Origin: an uncultured Parabacteroides sp.
Lineage (GTDB): Bacteria > Bacteroidota > Bacteroidia > Bacteroidales > Tannerellaceae
Length of the DNA: 19,250 nucleotides
Direction: 5' to 3'
Assembly: GCA_900552465.1 (NCBI GenBank)
Contig: URZO01000080.1
Coordinates: forward strand, 1 to 19,250
This document shows, piece after piece, positions 6,954-13,670 of this stretch; position 1 is the stretch's first letter; every line of letters starts with the position of its first letter. A program made the translations under genes and the position numbers. Below the pieces are notes generated by a model that was not told the origin of the DNA, ran no database searches, and saw nothing but the letters and a program-made list of their open reading frames with translations.

Positions 6954-6992
6954 TAGTTGTAAAACTATAATCAGTAAAAACACAGAATTAAA

Positions 6993-7991
6993 ATGAAAAA
7001 AGCGGGATTATTCTTAGTCTCCATAGCACTAAGTACTACATTGTGGGCCGAATCGCCGGAAAAAAAAGGGCTGGATGTGATTAACAAAGCCAATGCGGAG
7101 GCCTATATCGGTTTCTTGGCAAGTGACGCTCTCGAAGGGCGTGAAGCCGGTTTTCGAGGCGGGCGTATTGCAGGTGAATATATTGTTTCCAATCTGAAAA
7201 CGATGGGAATCGAACCTTTGTTCGAATTTTACTACCAACCTTTCGATGCCTATAATAAAGAGCGCCAGAAGAGAGGGCGTTTCCAGGTTCATCCGGATTC
7301 GATCGCTAAGCTGAAGCAAGGTGTCCACCAGAAGCTGTCGATGAATAATATCCTGGGAAAGATCGAAGGCAAGACCCCGGACGAATATGTGATTATCGGC
7401 GCCCATTACGATCATCTGGGGATCGATCCGATGTTGGACGGCGACCAGATCTATAACGGAGCTGACGATAATGCATCTGGTGTTTCGGCCGTTTTGCAGG
7501 TCGCAAAAGCGTTTTTAGCAACAGGCGTGCAGCCGGAGCGGACCGTTATCTTTGCTTTCTGGGACGGCGAGGAAAAAGGTTTGTTGGGCTCCAAATATTT
7601 TGTACAGACATTCCCGGAGATGGACAAGGTGAAAGGATATCTGAATTACGATATGATAGGCCGCAATAACGACGAGTCTAAACCGACGCACGTCGTCTAT
7701 TTCTACACCGAGGCGCATCCGGCGTTTGGCGACTGGCTGAAGAACGATATCAAGAAATACGGTTTGAACCTGACTCCGGATTATCGTCCGTGGGACAAGC
7801 CGGTAGGAGGGAGCGATAACGCATCGTTTGCCCTGTTGGATATTCCGGTTATCTGGTATCATACGGATGGCCATCCCGACTATCACATGCCGGGCGACCA
7901 TGTGGAAAAAATCAACTGGAACAAAATCGTCGATATCACCAAAGCTTCTTTCCTGAATATGTGGAATCTGGCAAATGAGAAAGATTATTGA
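6993..7991 (+). CDS. Secreted M28-family zinc peptidase
   Basis: This 332-residue exported metallopeptidase is probably an aminopeptidase or a related amide hydrolase of the M28 family, acting in the periplasm or outside. The signal peptide covers residues 1-19 (ends L-W-A, before E-S-P). The co-catalytic zinc site is complete: His138 and Asp140 in G-A-H-Y-D-H-L-G, bridging Asp158 in G-A-D-D-N-A-S-G, the general base Glu193 and ligand Glu194 in D-G-E-E-K-G, Asp220 in N-Y-D-M-I-G-R, and His298 in Y-H-M-P-G-D. A protease-associated domain is not present; residues 80-115 form a short insert before the catalytic core. It has its own promoter and is followed by hairpins, so it appears monocistronic. 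Because glutaminyl cyclases share this fold, exact activity is open. Confidence 0.9.
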   Translation: MKKAGLFLVSIALSTTLWAESPEKKGLDVINKANAEAYIGFLASDALEGREAGFRGGRIAGEYIVSNLKTMGIEPLFEFYYQPFDAYNKERQKRGRFQVHPDSIAKLKQGVHQKLSMNNILGKIEGKTPDEYVIIGAHYDHLGIDPMLDGDQIYNGADDNASGVSAVLQVAKAFLATGVQPERTVIFAFWDGEEKGLLGSKYFVQTFPEMDKVKGYLNYDMIGRNNDESKPTHVVYFYTEAHPAFGDWLKNDIKKYGLNLTPDYRPWDKPVGGSDNASFALLDIPVIWYHTDGHPDYHMPGDHVEKINWNKIVDITKASFLNMWNLANEKDY

Positions 7992-8022
7992 ACGAAAATA
8001 ACAATAAATCCCTTTCCTGTCT

Positions 8023-8076
8023 GATCGTTATGGTTTTGGCAAGTCATACCTATGAGCCGCCAAAGCCATAACGATC
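8023..8076. repeat. Long inverted repeat (18-bp arms)
   Basis: The arms at 8023-8040 and 8059-8076 are complementary over 18 positions, with one T/C difference that becomes a U-G pair when read as plus-strand RNA. The 18-base centre contains a smaller CATA/TATG palindrome (8045-8054). No T-run follows directly. Confidence 0.75.
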
Positions 8077-8126
8077 GCTGCAAAATCAAATTCACCTTTA
8101 CTTCTTCCATGCAGCGTTTTGTTTTC
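8076..8126 (+). terminator. Possible terminator of the M28 peptidase gene
   Basis: CGCTGCA at 8076-8082 pairs with TGCAGCG at 8110-8116, followed by TTTTGTTTTCC. The 27-base loop is long for a terminator. It shares one base with the inverted repeat before it. Confidence 0.45.
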
Positions 8127-8199
8127 CAGAAGCATCATGTATATAAATGAGGATTATCAGGCAATAGACTGGTCCGGATGGTTAAAGTATATATAAATG

Positions 8200-8230
8200 C
8201 TTGGAAACTATTTGGAAACAGCTATATTTG
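8200..8230 (+). promoter_or_regulatory. Promoter of the Gly/Trp/Tyr-rich protein gene
   Basis: CTTG at 8200-8203, a 19-base spacer and TATATTTG at 8223-8230 match the Bacteroidota consensus closely. The leader to the ATG at 8338 is about 100 bases. Confidence 0.65.
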
Positions 8231-8337
8231 TAAATAAAATGGATACTCTTTATTTAAGGCAAAGGGGGAAGATTAAACCTACCCCTGTATTTTTAGTCTA
8301 AGTAGTAGAAATATTATAAAGTAGAGGAGAAACGAAT

Positions 8338-9708
8338 ATGAAACCCATGAAATTAACGTCTTTGATGGTGATGCTCCTGGTAGGCTTCAGTGCCGCTGCC
8401 CAGGAAGAGTTCTTTGATGATGTGTATTTCTCTTCCAGCAAAAAAGATAAGAAAGAAAAAACAGAAGAGAAGGTTATACAGCCTAAAGAGAATGCGGAAC
8501 GCACGACGATGTCGTCTACTTACAGCACAAGCAAGAGAAAAGCTGCTGTATCTGACGAAGAACGTGCTATCGATGAATATAATCGCCGGTACTCTTCCGT
8601 CGATGTGGAAGAACCGTATGATGAAGATGCAGACGAATATACGGACGGTGAGGTTCTTGCCGAGTATAACGATGATATAGCGGCAGCTTCCGATGCTAAA
8701 AAGGAACGCCGTTCCGATACGGAATATACCGAACGTATCATCCGTTACCATTCCCCCAGTAAGATTACGGTCGCAGGAGCAGATCAGGTGAATCTGTACC
8801 TGAGCGATGGGTATTACGCTTACGGGTATGATACGGATTATTCCAACGGGCAAACGAATGTGAATGTCAATGTCAATATGGGCTATGGCGGTTGGTATGA
8901 CCCTTGGTACAGCGGCTGGTATGGTGGCTGGTACGGCGGTTGGTATGATCCGTGGATTTATAGTCCTGCCCGTTATTGGGGTTACGGTCCGTCCTTCGGC
9001 TTCGGCTGGGGATGGGGTGGCTTCTATGCCGGCTTCTACGGCCCGTCCTGGGGTTGGGGTGGCTACTGGGGACCCGGCTATTGGGGCGGTGGCTACTGGG
9101 GTGGTTACTGGGGACACCATCATCACTATTATACTCCCAACCATTATCGCAGTAACGGAGGACGTTCAGCTTATGCAAGCAGTTATAGAGGATCAAGCAA
9201 TAGAGGAAACAGTTCATCTTATAGAAGTTCGACCCGTAATCGTTATAACGGATCTGCCTCTTCTTTAAGAGGAGAAGGTAATTCTTCTTCCGGTTCAATC
9301 GACAGAAGCCGGTATAGCAGCCGTTCCGGGCGTCCTTCGACATCTCAGGGAACTTCTATCCGAAATGAAAACGGTAGTGCAATAACTACACGTCCGTCTT
9401 CTTCTGCTAACAGCACAACAAGAACACGTGTGAATCGTAGGAATGACGCTAATTCGATAAGTACATCTCCTTCTCGAACTTCTTCTTCCAACCGTCAGTA
9501 TACAGCGCCGGCAGAAAGCAGAAGCAGAAGTAATTATAGCACTCGTTCGAGCCAGTCTCAACAAAGAAGTCAGAGCACTTATACTCCTTCGAGAAGCAGT
9601 AGCAGTAGCCGTTCTTCTTTTAGCGGTTCTTCCGGTGGTGGCAGCAGTCGTTCCAGTGGCGGCGGTGGCAGCGGTTATAGTAGCAGAAGCGGTGGTGGCC
9701 GTCGATAA
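8338..9708 (+). CDS. Secreted low-complexity protein, Gly/Trp/Tyr-rich then Ser/Arg-rich
   Basis: This 456-residue exported protein of unknown function has a strongly segmented composition. Residues 1-21 are a signal peptide ending A-A-A-Q. Residues 22-135 are charged, with a Lys/Glu patch near 35-50 and an Asp/Glu patch near 90-112. Residues about 140-180 form a short ordered-looking part ending in alternating Asn/Val. Residues 182-259 are almost entirely Gly, Trp, Tyr and Phe with repeated G-W-Y-G-G and G-Y-W-G-G units, followed by four His at 260-263. Residues 271-456 are Ser/Arg/Gly-rich and end R-R. No enzyme domain is visible. A good AGAGGAGA lies 8 bases before the first ATG. The following gene encodes an outer-membrane barrel, so a cell-surface or envelope-matrix role is plausible. 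The composition resembles structural or adhesive low-complexity proteins, but homology cannot be judged by eye. Confidence 0.8.
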   Translation: MKPMKLTSLMVMLLVGFSAAAQEEFFDDVYFSSSKKDKKEKTEEKVIQPKENAERTTMSSTYSTSKRKAAVSDEERAIDEYNRRYSSVDVEEPYDEDADEYTDGEVLAEYNDDIAAASDAKKERRSDTEYTERIIRYHSPSKITVAGADQVNLYLSDGYYAYGYDTDYSNGQTNVNVNVNMGYGGWYDPWYSGWYGGWYGGWYDPWIYSPARYWGYGPSFGFGWGWGGFYAGFYGPSWGWGGYWGPGYWGGGYWGGYWGHHHHYYTPNHYRSNGGRSAYASSYRGSSNRGNSSSYRSSTRNRYNGSASSLRGEGNSSSGSIDRSRYSSRSGRPSTSQGTSIRNENGSAITTRPSSSANSTTRTRVNRRNDANSISTSPSRTSSSNRQYTAPAESRSRSNYSTRSSQSQQRSQSTYTPSRSSSSSRSSFSGSSGGGSSRSSGGGGSGYSSRSGGGRR

Positions 9709-9734
9709 ACAATCGGTGTATTGAATATAATATT

Positions 9735-9759
9735 ATAAAGGGGCAAGCCGCCCCTTTAT
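9735..9759 (+). terminator. Intercistronic hairpin, terminator or attenuator
   Basis: A 10-bp stem built on AAAGGGGC/GCCCCTTT with a 5-base loop lies 26 bases after the stop of the low-complexity protein gene and 26 bases before the next start. The following sequence is only moderately T-rich, so partial readthrough into the outer-membrane gene is likely. Confidence 0.5.
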
Positions 9760-9785
9760 CTATATAAGATATAAAAGTTAAAGTG

Positions 9786-11438
9786 ATGAACAGAATAGCA
9801 TGCTTATTAGTTTCAGCATTCCTATTAAGTGGTGGTGCTGCGTTTGCGCAAGGTGAAATGGATGCCTATCGGTATTCTCAAACAGATTTGAATGGTACAG
9901 CCCGTTATCTTAGTATGGGTGGGGCTTTCGGTGCATTAGGTGGTGATATCTCGGCTATGTCCGCTAATCCGGCAGGTTTGGGTATTTATCGAAGTTCAGA
10001 GGTTGTAACAACTTTGAGCCTGTCTTCGATAAAAGCAAAGTCGGATTGGAACGGATCGAAGATTGACACTAAAAATACAAAGTTCAACTTTGATAATATT
10101 GCTTATGTCGGTTATTTCCCTACCGGGAACGATGAAGGTTTAGTCGGATGGAATGTCGGTTTTTCTTATAATCGTGTGAAAAACTTTAACCGTAATTATA
10201 GCTTGGCGGGTAATCAGGCATTTTCTTTGGGTGATTATGCAGCTGCTTACGCTTCTTATGCTTCTCTTTCCAATTCGAATTTATTAGGTATTCCGGAGGA
10301 TGACCTGGTTCCGTTGTTATCGAGTAATGAGAGCGAACGAAGACTTGCTTATAACGGTTTAGGAGGACTTTGGTTGCCGGCTTTGGCTTATCAGAGTGGT
10401 TTGATTGGCGCTGATGTAGAAGGGGGAAGGCAGTATCATTCCTCTTTTGCAGAGCCGAATGAACAGGGAGGATGGTATCCTGATAGCCGTCCGGACGATG
10501 TTCTTCTGGAAGTGAGAGAGAGAGGAGCGATCGATAAGTATGATTTTTCTTTTGCAACGAATATTTCCAACCGGGTATTCCTGGGGGCTACGATTGCTAT
10601 TACAGACTTGCGTTATAGAATGAATTCCGAGTATACGGAGAGGTATTATTTCACTGATAATACACAGGACCATTTATTTTGGGACAACCAAAAAGCAACT
10701 GATGGAACTGGCTATTCATTTAATCTCGGTGCTATAGTTCGTGCAAATGATTATCTTCGTTTAGGAGTCGCTTATAACTCTCCGACCTGGTATAACATGA
10801 CGGACAGTTATTATGCTTCTGCTCAGACTCACAATGGGGGAGATCCTAAAAATCCAACTATGGATGGTGAAACGCCCACAGATCCGAATCCTTATACTGA
10901 TTATCGATTGCGTACAGCCGACAAATGGATTTTCAGTGTAGCAGGTATTATTGGGCAGACAGCTCTGATAAGTGTGGACTATGAATTGGGTAATTATAAA
11001 CACATGAATTTATCCGATAGAGATGGATATGAGTACCCAGATAATAACTTATTCAAAGAACATTTTGGATTGGCACATACGTTTAAAGCTGGTGCAGAAG
11101 TAAAAGTAACCCCGCAGTTTGCTGTTCGTGCCGGTTTCAATTGGAAGAGCAGTCCGTTCCAGAAAGAAGTTCGGGAAGGAAATCTTGAGATATTCCCTTC
11201 AGGAACCTCTGTTAACTATACGTTAGACAAAGGAACAACCGCTTATACAGTGGGATTGGGTTACAGATTTACTCCTAACTTTTACATGGATTTAGCATGT
11301 GTCTATCGCCAGTATAAAGAAGATGCTTATACTTTCTCTAATATTATCATAGATGGTGAAAAGGTGGTTAGTTCAGATGCAATCGGCTTGAAAACAAACA
11401 CCACCCAGGTTGCCCTGACATTAGGTTATAAGTTTTAA
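9786..11438 (+). CDS. Outer-membrane transport barrel, OMPP1/FadL-like
   Basis: This 550-residue outer-membrane protein has a signal peptide at residues 1-21 (A-F-A before Q). The mature N-terminus carries the motif G-T-A-R-Y-L-S-M-G-G-A-F-G-A-L-G-G-D, then S-A-N-P-A-G-L at about 59-65, the region that forms the N-terminal plug in FadL/TodX-type proteins. The rest is a run of amphipathic strands and the chain ends L-T-L-G-Y-K-F with a terminal Phe. Bacteroidales members are often labelled hemin receptor, but the fold points to uptake of hydrophobic compounds; the substrate is not known. I use the ATG at 9786, since the GTG three bases earlier adds only one residue. It follows the low-complexity protein gene by 77 bases and is closed by a strong terminator. 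Confidence 0.82.
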   Translation: MNRIACLLVSAFLLSGGAAFAQGEMDAYRYSQTDLNGTARYLSMGGAFGALGGDISAMSANPAGLGIYRSSEVVTTLSLSSIKAKSDWNGSKIDTKNTKFNFDNIAYVGYFPTGNDEGLVGWNVGFSYNRVKNFNRNYSLAGNQAFSLGDYAAAYASYASLSNSNLLGIPEDDLVPLLSSNESERRLAYNGLGGLWLPALAYQSGLIGADVEGGRQYHSSFAEPNEQGGWYPDSRPDDVLLEVRERGAIDKYDFSFATNISNRVFLGATIAITDLRYRMNSEYTERYYFTDNTQDHLFWDNQKATDGTGYSFNLGAIVRANDYLRLGVAYNSPTWYNMTDSYYASAQTHNGGDPKNPTMDGETPTDPNPYTDYRLRTADKWIFSVAGIIGQTALISVDYELGNYKHMNLSDRDGYEYPDNNLFKEHFGLAHTFKAGAEVKVTPQFAVRAGFNWKSSPFQKEVREGNLEIFPSGTSVNYTLDKGTTAYTVGLGYRFTPNFYMDLACVYRQYKEDAYTFSNIIIDGEKVVSSDAIGLKTNTTQVALTLGYKF

Positions 11439-11457
11439 GATATCATAGTTTGTTTGT

Positions 11458-11505
11458 AAAAGCCCCCTGTTTGTACAAAAATCGTACGGGCAGGGGGCTT
11501 TTTTT
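11458..11505 (+). terminator. Strong rho-independent terminator
   Basis: AAAAGCCCCCTG at 11458-11469 pairs perfectly with CAGGGGGCTTTT at 11491-11502, and seven T follow the last C. GTAC/GTAC in the loop can extend it. It ends the outer-membrane barrel gene. Confidence 0.92.
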
Positions 11506-11524
11506 GTGAAAAATAAAGGAAATG

Positions 11525-11556
11525 TTTGCTTGTTTAAAATACTTTTTGTTCTTTTG
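11525..11556 (+). promoter_or_regulatory. Promoter candidate for the sigma factor gene
   Basis: TTTG at 11525-11528, 20 bases, then TTCTTTTG at 11549-11556 differs from the consensus at one of its fixed positions. The leader would be about 90 bases. Confidence 0.5.
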
Positions 11557-11652
11557 CCTTCGTAAATATAAATAATATTATTGTCAAACAATTTTAAACC
11601 GCATTGCCTATAGCATAAACATTACTCAAGAAAACTAAAAAATAGAGAAGTA

Positions 11653-12246
11653 ATGAATACTTTAAGAATGAAGACCGACGAAGAGTTGGTGGTTCTTTAT
11701 GCAGAAGGTAATAATGCTGCTTTCGATGTATTGTTGAATCGTTATAAGAGTAGCATACATTCCTACATTTACTTTATAGTTCGTAACAAAGATCTCACAG
11801 AAGATATCTTTCAGGAGACGTTTGTCAAGGTGATTATGACTATTAAACAAGGTCGTTATACGGAAAACGGCAAGTTTAAGGCGTGGATTACCCGTATCGC
11901 CCATAACCTGATTATCGATAACTTCCGTCAGGAACGCAGTGAAAACACCGTTTCTAATGATGAGGTGGAAGTGGATCTTTTCAATAATATCAAACTTTGT
12001 GACGGTACGATCGAAGACAATATCGTACGCCGCCAGGTGCTGTCTGACGTGAAGAAGCTGGTGAAACATCTTCCCGACAGTCAGCGCGAAGTGTTGGAAA
12101 TGCGCTATTATCAGGATCTCAGCTTCAAAGAAATTGCCGATATCACAGGTGTGAGCATCAATACGGCTTTAGGACGTATGCGTTATGCTATCCTGAACAT
12201 GCGTCGCATGGCGGAAGAGAACAGCATTGAACTGTCAATGGCTTGA
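11653..12246 (+). CDS. ECF-type RNA polymerase sigma factor
   Basis: This 197-residue alternative sigma factor directs RNA polymerase to a dedicated promoter set. Region 2 spans about residues 22-96, with D-L-T-E-D-I-F-Q-E-T-F-V-K-V (core binding) and F-K-A-W-I-T-R-I-A-H-N-L-I-I-D (-10 recognition). Region 4 spans about 126-186, with L-P-D-S-Q-R-E-V-L-E-M-R-Y-Y and the helix-turn-helix I-A-D-I-T-G-V-S-I-N-T-A. There is no region 1.1 or 3. An in-frame ATG six codons in (11668) is an alternative start. Most ECF sigmas lie next to an anti-sigma gene with a membrane helix, or next to SusC/SusD genes; neither is here. The next frame encodes a small basic protein. The regulon is unknown. Confidence 0.92.
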   Translation: MNTLRMKTDEELVVLYAEGNNAAFDVLLNRYKSSIHSYIYFIVRNKDLTEDIFQETFVKVIMTIKQGRYTENGKFKAWITRIAHNLIIDNFRQERSENTVSNDEVEVDLFNNIKLCDGTIEDNIVRRQVLSDVKKLVKHLPDSQREVLEMRYYQDLSFKEIADITGVSINTALGRMRYAILNMRRMAEENSIELSMA

Positions 12247-12329
12247 TGAATTAAAAATTATTCTTTCCTGTTCATACAATAAGGGGAGAGGTTGGCCGTT
12301 TTATAATCAAACAAGATTAAAAAAACGGG

Positions 12330-12512
12330 ATGCCTATGAAGAGACTTTCTACTCAATGTATGAATGGAACAGAAAATAAAACAGACAGGAACCGGAAGGA
12401 CAGGAAAAGTTCGCCGCGTCGGCAGACACTTGATTTCCTTACCCAATTTGCGAGGGTTTATCATTCAGAACCCACTTTACGCACGGAACTCTGTGGTTTG
12501 GTTATAAACTAA
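12330..12512 (+). CDS. Small basic protein downstream of the sigma gene
   Basis: This 60-residue reading frame starts 83 bases after the sigma factor stop on the same strand and stops just before a terminator hairpin. The first half is very basic and polar (N-R-K-D-R-K-S-S-P-R-R). The second half looks folded and amphipathic: T-L-D-F-L-T-Q-F-A-R-V-Y-H, then L-C-G-L-V-I-N at the end. There is no signal peptide or membrane segment, so it is not a classical membrane anti-sigma factor. A start at the ATG two codons later (12336) is equally possible. I do not recognise the family. Position between the sigma gene and a terminator supports co-transcription; a regulatory partner role is only a guess. 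Confidence 0.5.
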   Translation: MPMKRLSTQCMNGTENKTDRNRKDRKSSPRRQTLDFLTQFARVYHSEPTLRTELCGLVIN

Positions 12513-12520
12513 GAAATTAG

Positions 12521-12556
12521 AGGCACGGATTAAAAGTCCGTGTCTTGTTTGTTATT
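12521..12556. terminator. Bidirectional terminator between the small gene and the RhuM gene
   Basis: A 9-bp stem (GGCACGGA at 12522-12529 with TCCGTGTC at 12537-12544, plus one outer A-T pair, including one G-T pair) has a 7-base loop and is followed by TGTTTGTTATT. The RhuM stop codon (12530-12532) lies inside the loop, so the convergent genes share it. Confidence 0.6.
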
Positions 12557-13549
12557 CCTACCTCGATTGTCTTTGTTTAATTGCTTAATGATGCGGTCAA
12601 AGTCGCTTTCCAGCTGTTTCATTTCCCGTGTACGATATATTTCAAATTCTCGTTCGGCTTTTTCTATTGCCTGTTTATGAGATATACTTCCATTACCAGT
12701 CAATAACTTCCTGCGGTGCATCAGTATCTGTTTATCGAGTGCCTCGATCCAATCTTTCATCGTCATAGGTATTTGTTCCAGTGCCTGGAATTCGGCATAG
12801 TCCAGGAATTGAGAGACTAAAAGATTGAGTCGTTGTAATTCCAATTCCGACAAATAATTCTTCGCGATTTTTACATCATCTTTGGTTACATAATTACCTT
12901 TGAAATTAGTCATTCCTACAAGTGGTTTTTCATTGTCAACCCTTTCGTATATAATTTCGGCTGCAGTATGTTCATGTACGGCAAAATGTAATTTGTTTTG
13001 TACAGTGGCAAAAAAATACTTGGTTAAGTCGGCTCGTGGATCATAATCTGTAGAAGTGGCGTATATGTCTGTGACTTGCTGATAGAAATTGCGTTCAGAA
13101 GCCCTAATGTCACGAATACGTTGCAATAGTTCTCTAAAATAACGAGAACCACCTTGCTTTAGTCTTTCATCGTCCATTGCAAAGCCTTTTTGTATATACT
13201 CGTGTAACCGTATTGTTGCCCAACGTCGAAATCGTGTGGCTACTTGTGATTGGACACGATATCCAATAGCTATAACCATGTCAAGATTAAAATGGTCGAT
13301 TTCACGACGGACTTGTCGTTTGCCTTCTGTGCGAACTAACAAGAAATTCTTGTGAGTTGCTTCACGGTCTAATTCGCTGTCTTGATAGATACCTTCAATG
13401 TGTTGACTGATGTTTTGTTGCGTGGTATCATATAATTCTGCAATTTGATTTTGTGTTAGCCATAAATCTTCATCTGAAAAACGTACGGATATATTGGTGA
13501 TTCCGTTGTCATCTTGATATATGATTACTTTGTTATCGTTTTGTTCCAT
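12530..13549 (-). CDS. rhuM: RhuM-family protein
   Basis: This 339-residue protein belongs to the virulence-protein RhuM family, named after a gene of Salmonella pathogenicity island 3 and common beside restriction-modification loci and in accessory regions. The N-terminal part has the typical W-L-T-Q-N-Q-I-A-E-L-Y followed by T-T-Q-Q-N-I-S-Q-H-I (30-51), which resembles a DNA-binding helix-turn-helix. Next comes H-F-N-L-D-M-V-I-A-I-G-Y-R-V and F-R-R-W-A-T (87-112). Residues about 190-235 carry H-T-A-A-E-I-I-Y-E-R and V-G-M-T-N-F-K-G, the Fic/Doc-like part of the family. The tail from about 265 is a charged coiled coil. No HPFx(D/N)GN Fic motif is visible, so AMPylation activity is doubtful. 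No hsd genes are nearby. Molecular function is unknown. Confidence 0.88.
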   Translation of the reverse strand: MEQNDNKVIIYQDDNGITNISVRFSDEDLWLTQNQIAELYDTTQQNISQHIEGIYQDSELDREATHKNFLLVRTEGKRQVRREIDHFNLDMVIAIGYRVQSQVATRFRRWATIRLHEYIQKGFAMDDERLKQGGSRYFRELLQRIRDIRASERNFYQQVTDIYATSTDYDPRADLTKYFFATVQNKLHFAVHEHTAAEIIYERVDNEKPLVGMTNFKGNYVTKDDVKIAKNYLSELELQRLNLLVSQFLDYAEFQALEQIPMTMKDWIEALDKQILMHRRKLLTGNGSISHKQAIEKAEREFEIYRTREMKQLESDFDRIIKQLNKDNRGRNNKQDTDF

Positions 13550-13578
13550 TATTTGCAGGTCTATTAAATAATTTAGGA

Positions 13579-13586
13579 CAAATGTA
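13579..13586 (-). promoter_or_regulatory. -7 promoter element for the RhuM gene
   Basis: The minus strand reads TACATTTG, an exact TAnnTTTG match 29 bases before the start codon at 13549. No TTTG is seen at the -33 position. Confidence 0.5.
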
Positions 13587-13618
13587 ATGAAAAGTCTGGG
13601 ATAATGATCTTATTAGGC

Positions 13619-13653
13619 TTTGCTATATCTTTCAGATATTATACTTACCTTTG
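13619..13653 (+). promoter_or_regulatory. Promoter candidate for rpe
   Basis: TACCTTTG at 13646-13653 is an exact -7 match. The nearest TTTG (13619-13622) is 23 bases away, slightly longer than usual. The expected transcription start falls near 13660, very close to the first possible start codon. Confidence 0.5.
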
Positions 13654-13670
13654 CATAAAAGATGAAAGAT

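Larger units (their letters stand above)
6682..6992 (+). other. Intergenic stretch with RNA structure and peptidase promoter
   Basis: This 311-base stretch holds no convincing gene. The first half carries a bulged hairpin at 6717-6753 and a T-run terminator candidate ending at 6808. The second half is AT-rich and contains the -7 element for the M28 peptidase. A 66-codon open frame at 6796-6996 runs across that promoter and is not convincing. Confidence 0.5.
7992..8337. other. 346-base intergenic region with two hairpins and a promoter
   Basis: No coding frame of note is present. From left to right it holds an 18-bp inverted repeat (8023-8076), a second inverted repeat followed by T-rich sequence (8076-8126), an AT-rich stretch, a good promoter (8200-8230) and a leader of about 100 bases for the gene at 8338. 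The leader has a weak GGGG/CCCC pairing followed by GTATTTTT (about 8267-8296), too weak for me to call an attenuator. Confidence 0.6.

Noticed and set aside
6796..6996. 66-codon open frame before the M28 peptidase
   Set aside because: It overlaps the peptidase promoter and start codon and follows a T-run; no ribosome site is visible.
8023..8076. Invertible promoter or phase-variation switch
   Set aside because: The arms enclose only 18 bases, too short to hold a promoter, and no recombinase gene is nearby.
8257..8296. Riboswitch or attenuator in the leader of the low-complexity protein gene
   Set aside because: The only pairing is GGGG with CCCC followed by a short T-rich stretch; no conserved aptamer pattern is recognisable.
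8353..9144. 263-codon open frame opposite the low-complexity protein gene
   Set aside because: Its Ile/Thr/Pro-rich repeats are just the complement of the Gly/Trp/Tyr codons on the other strand.
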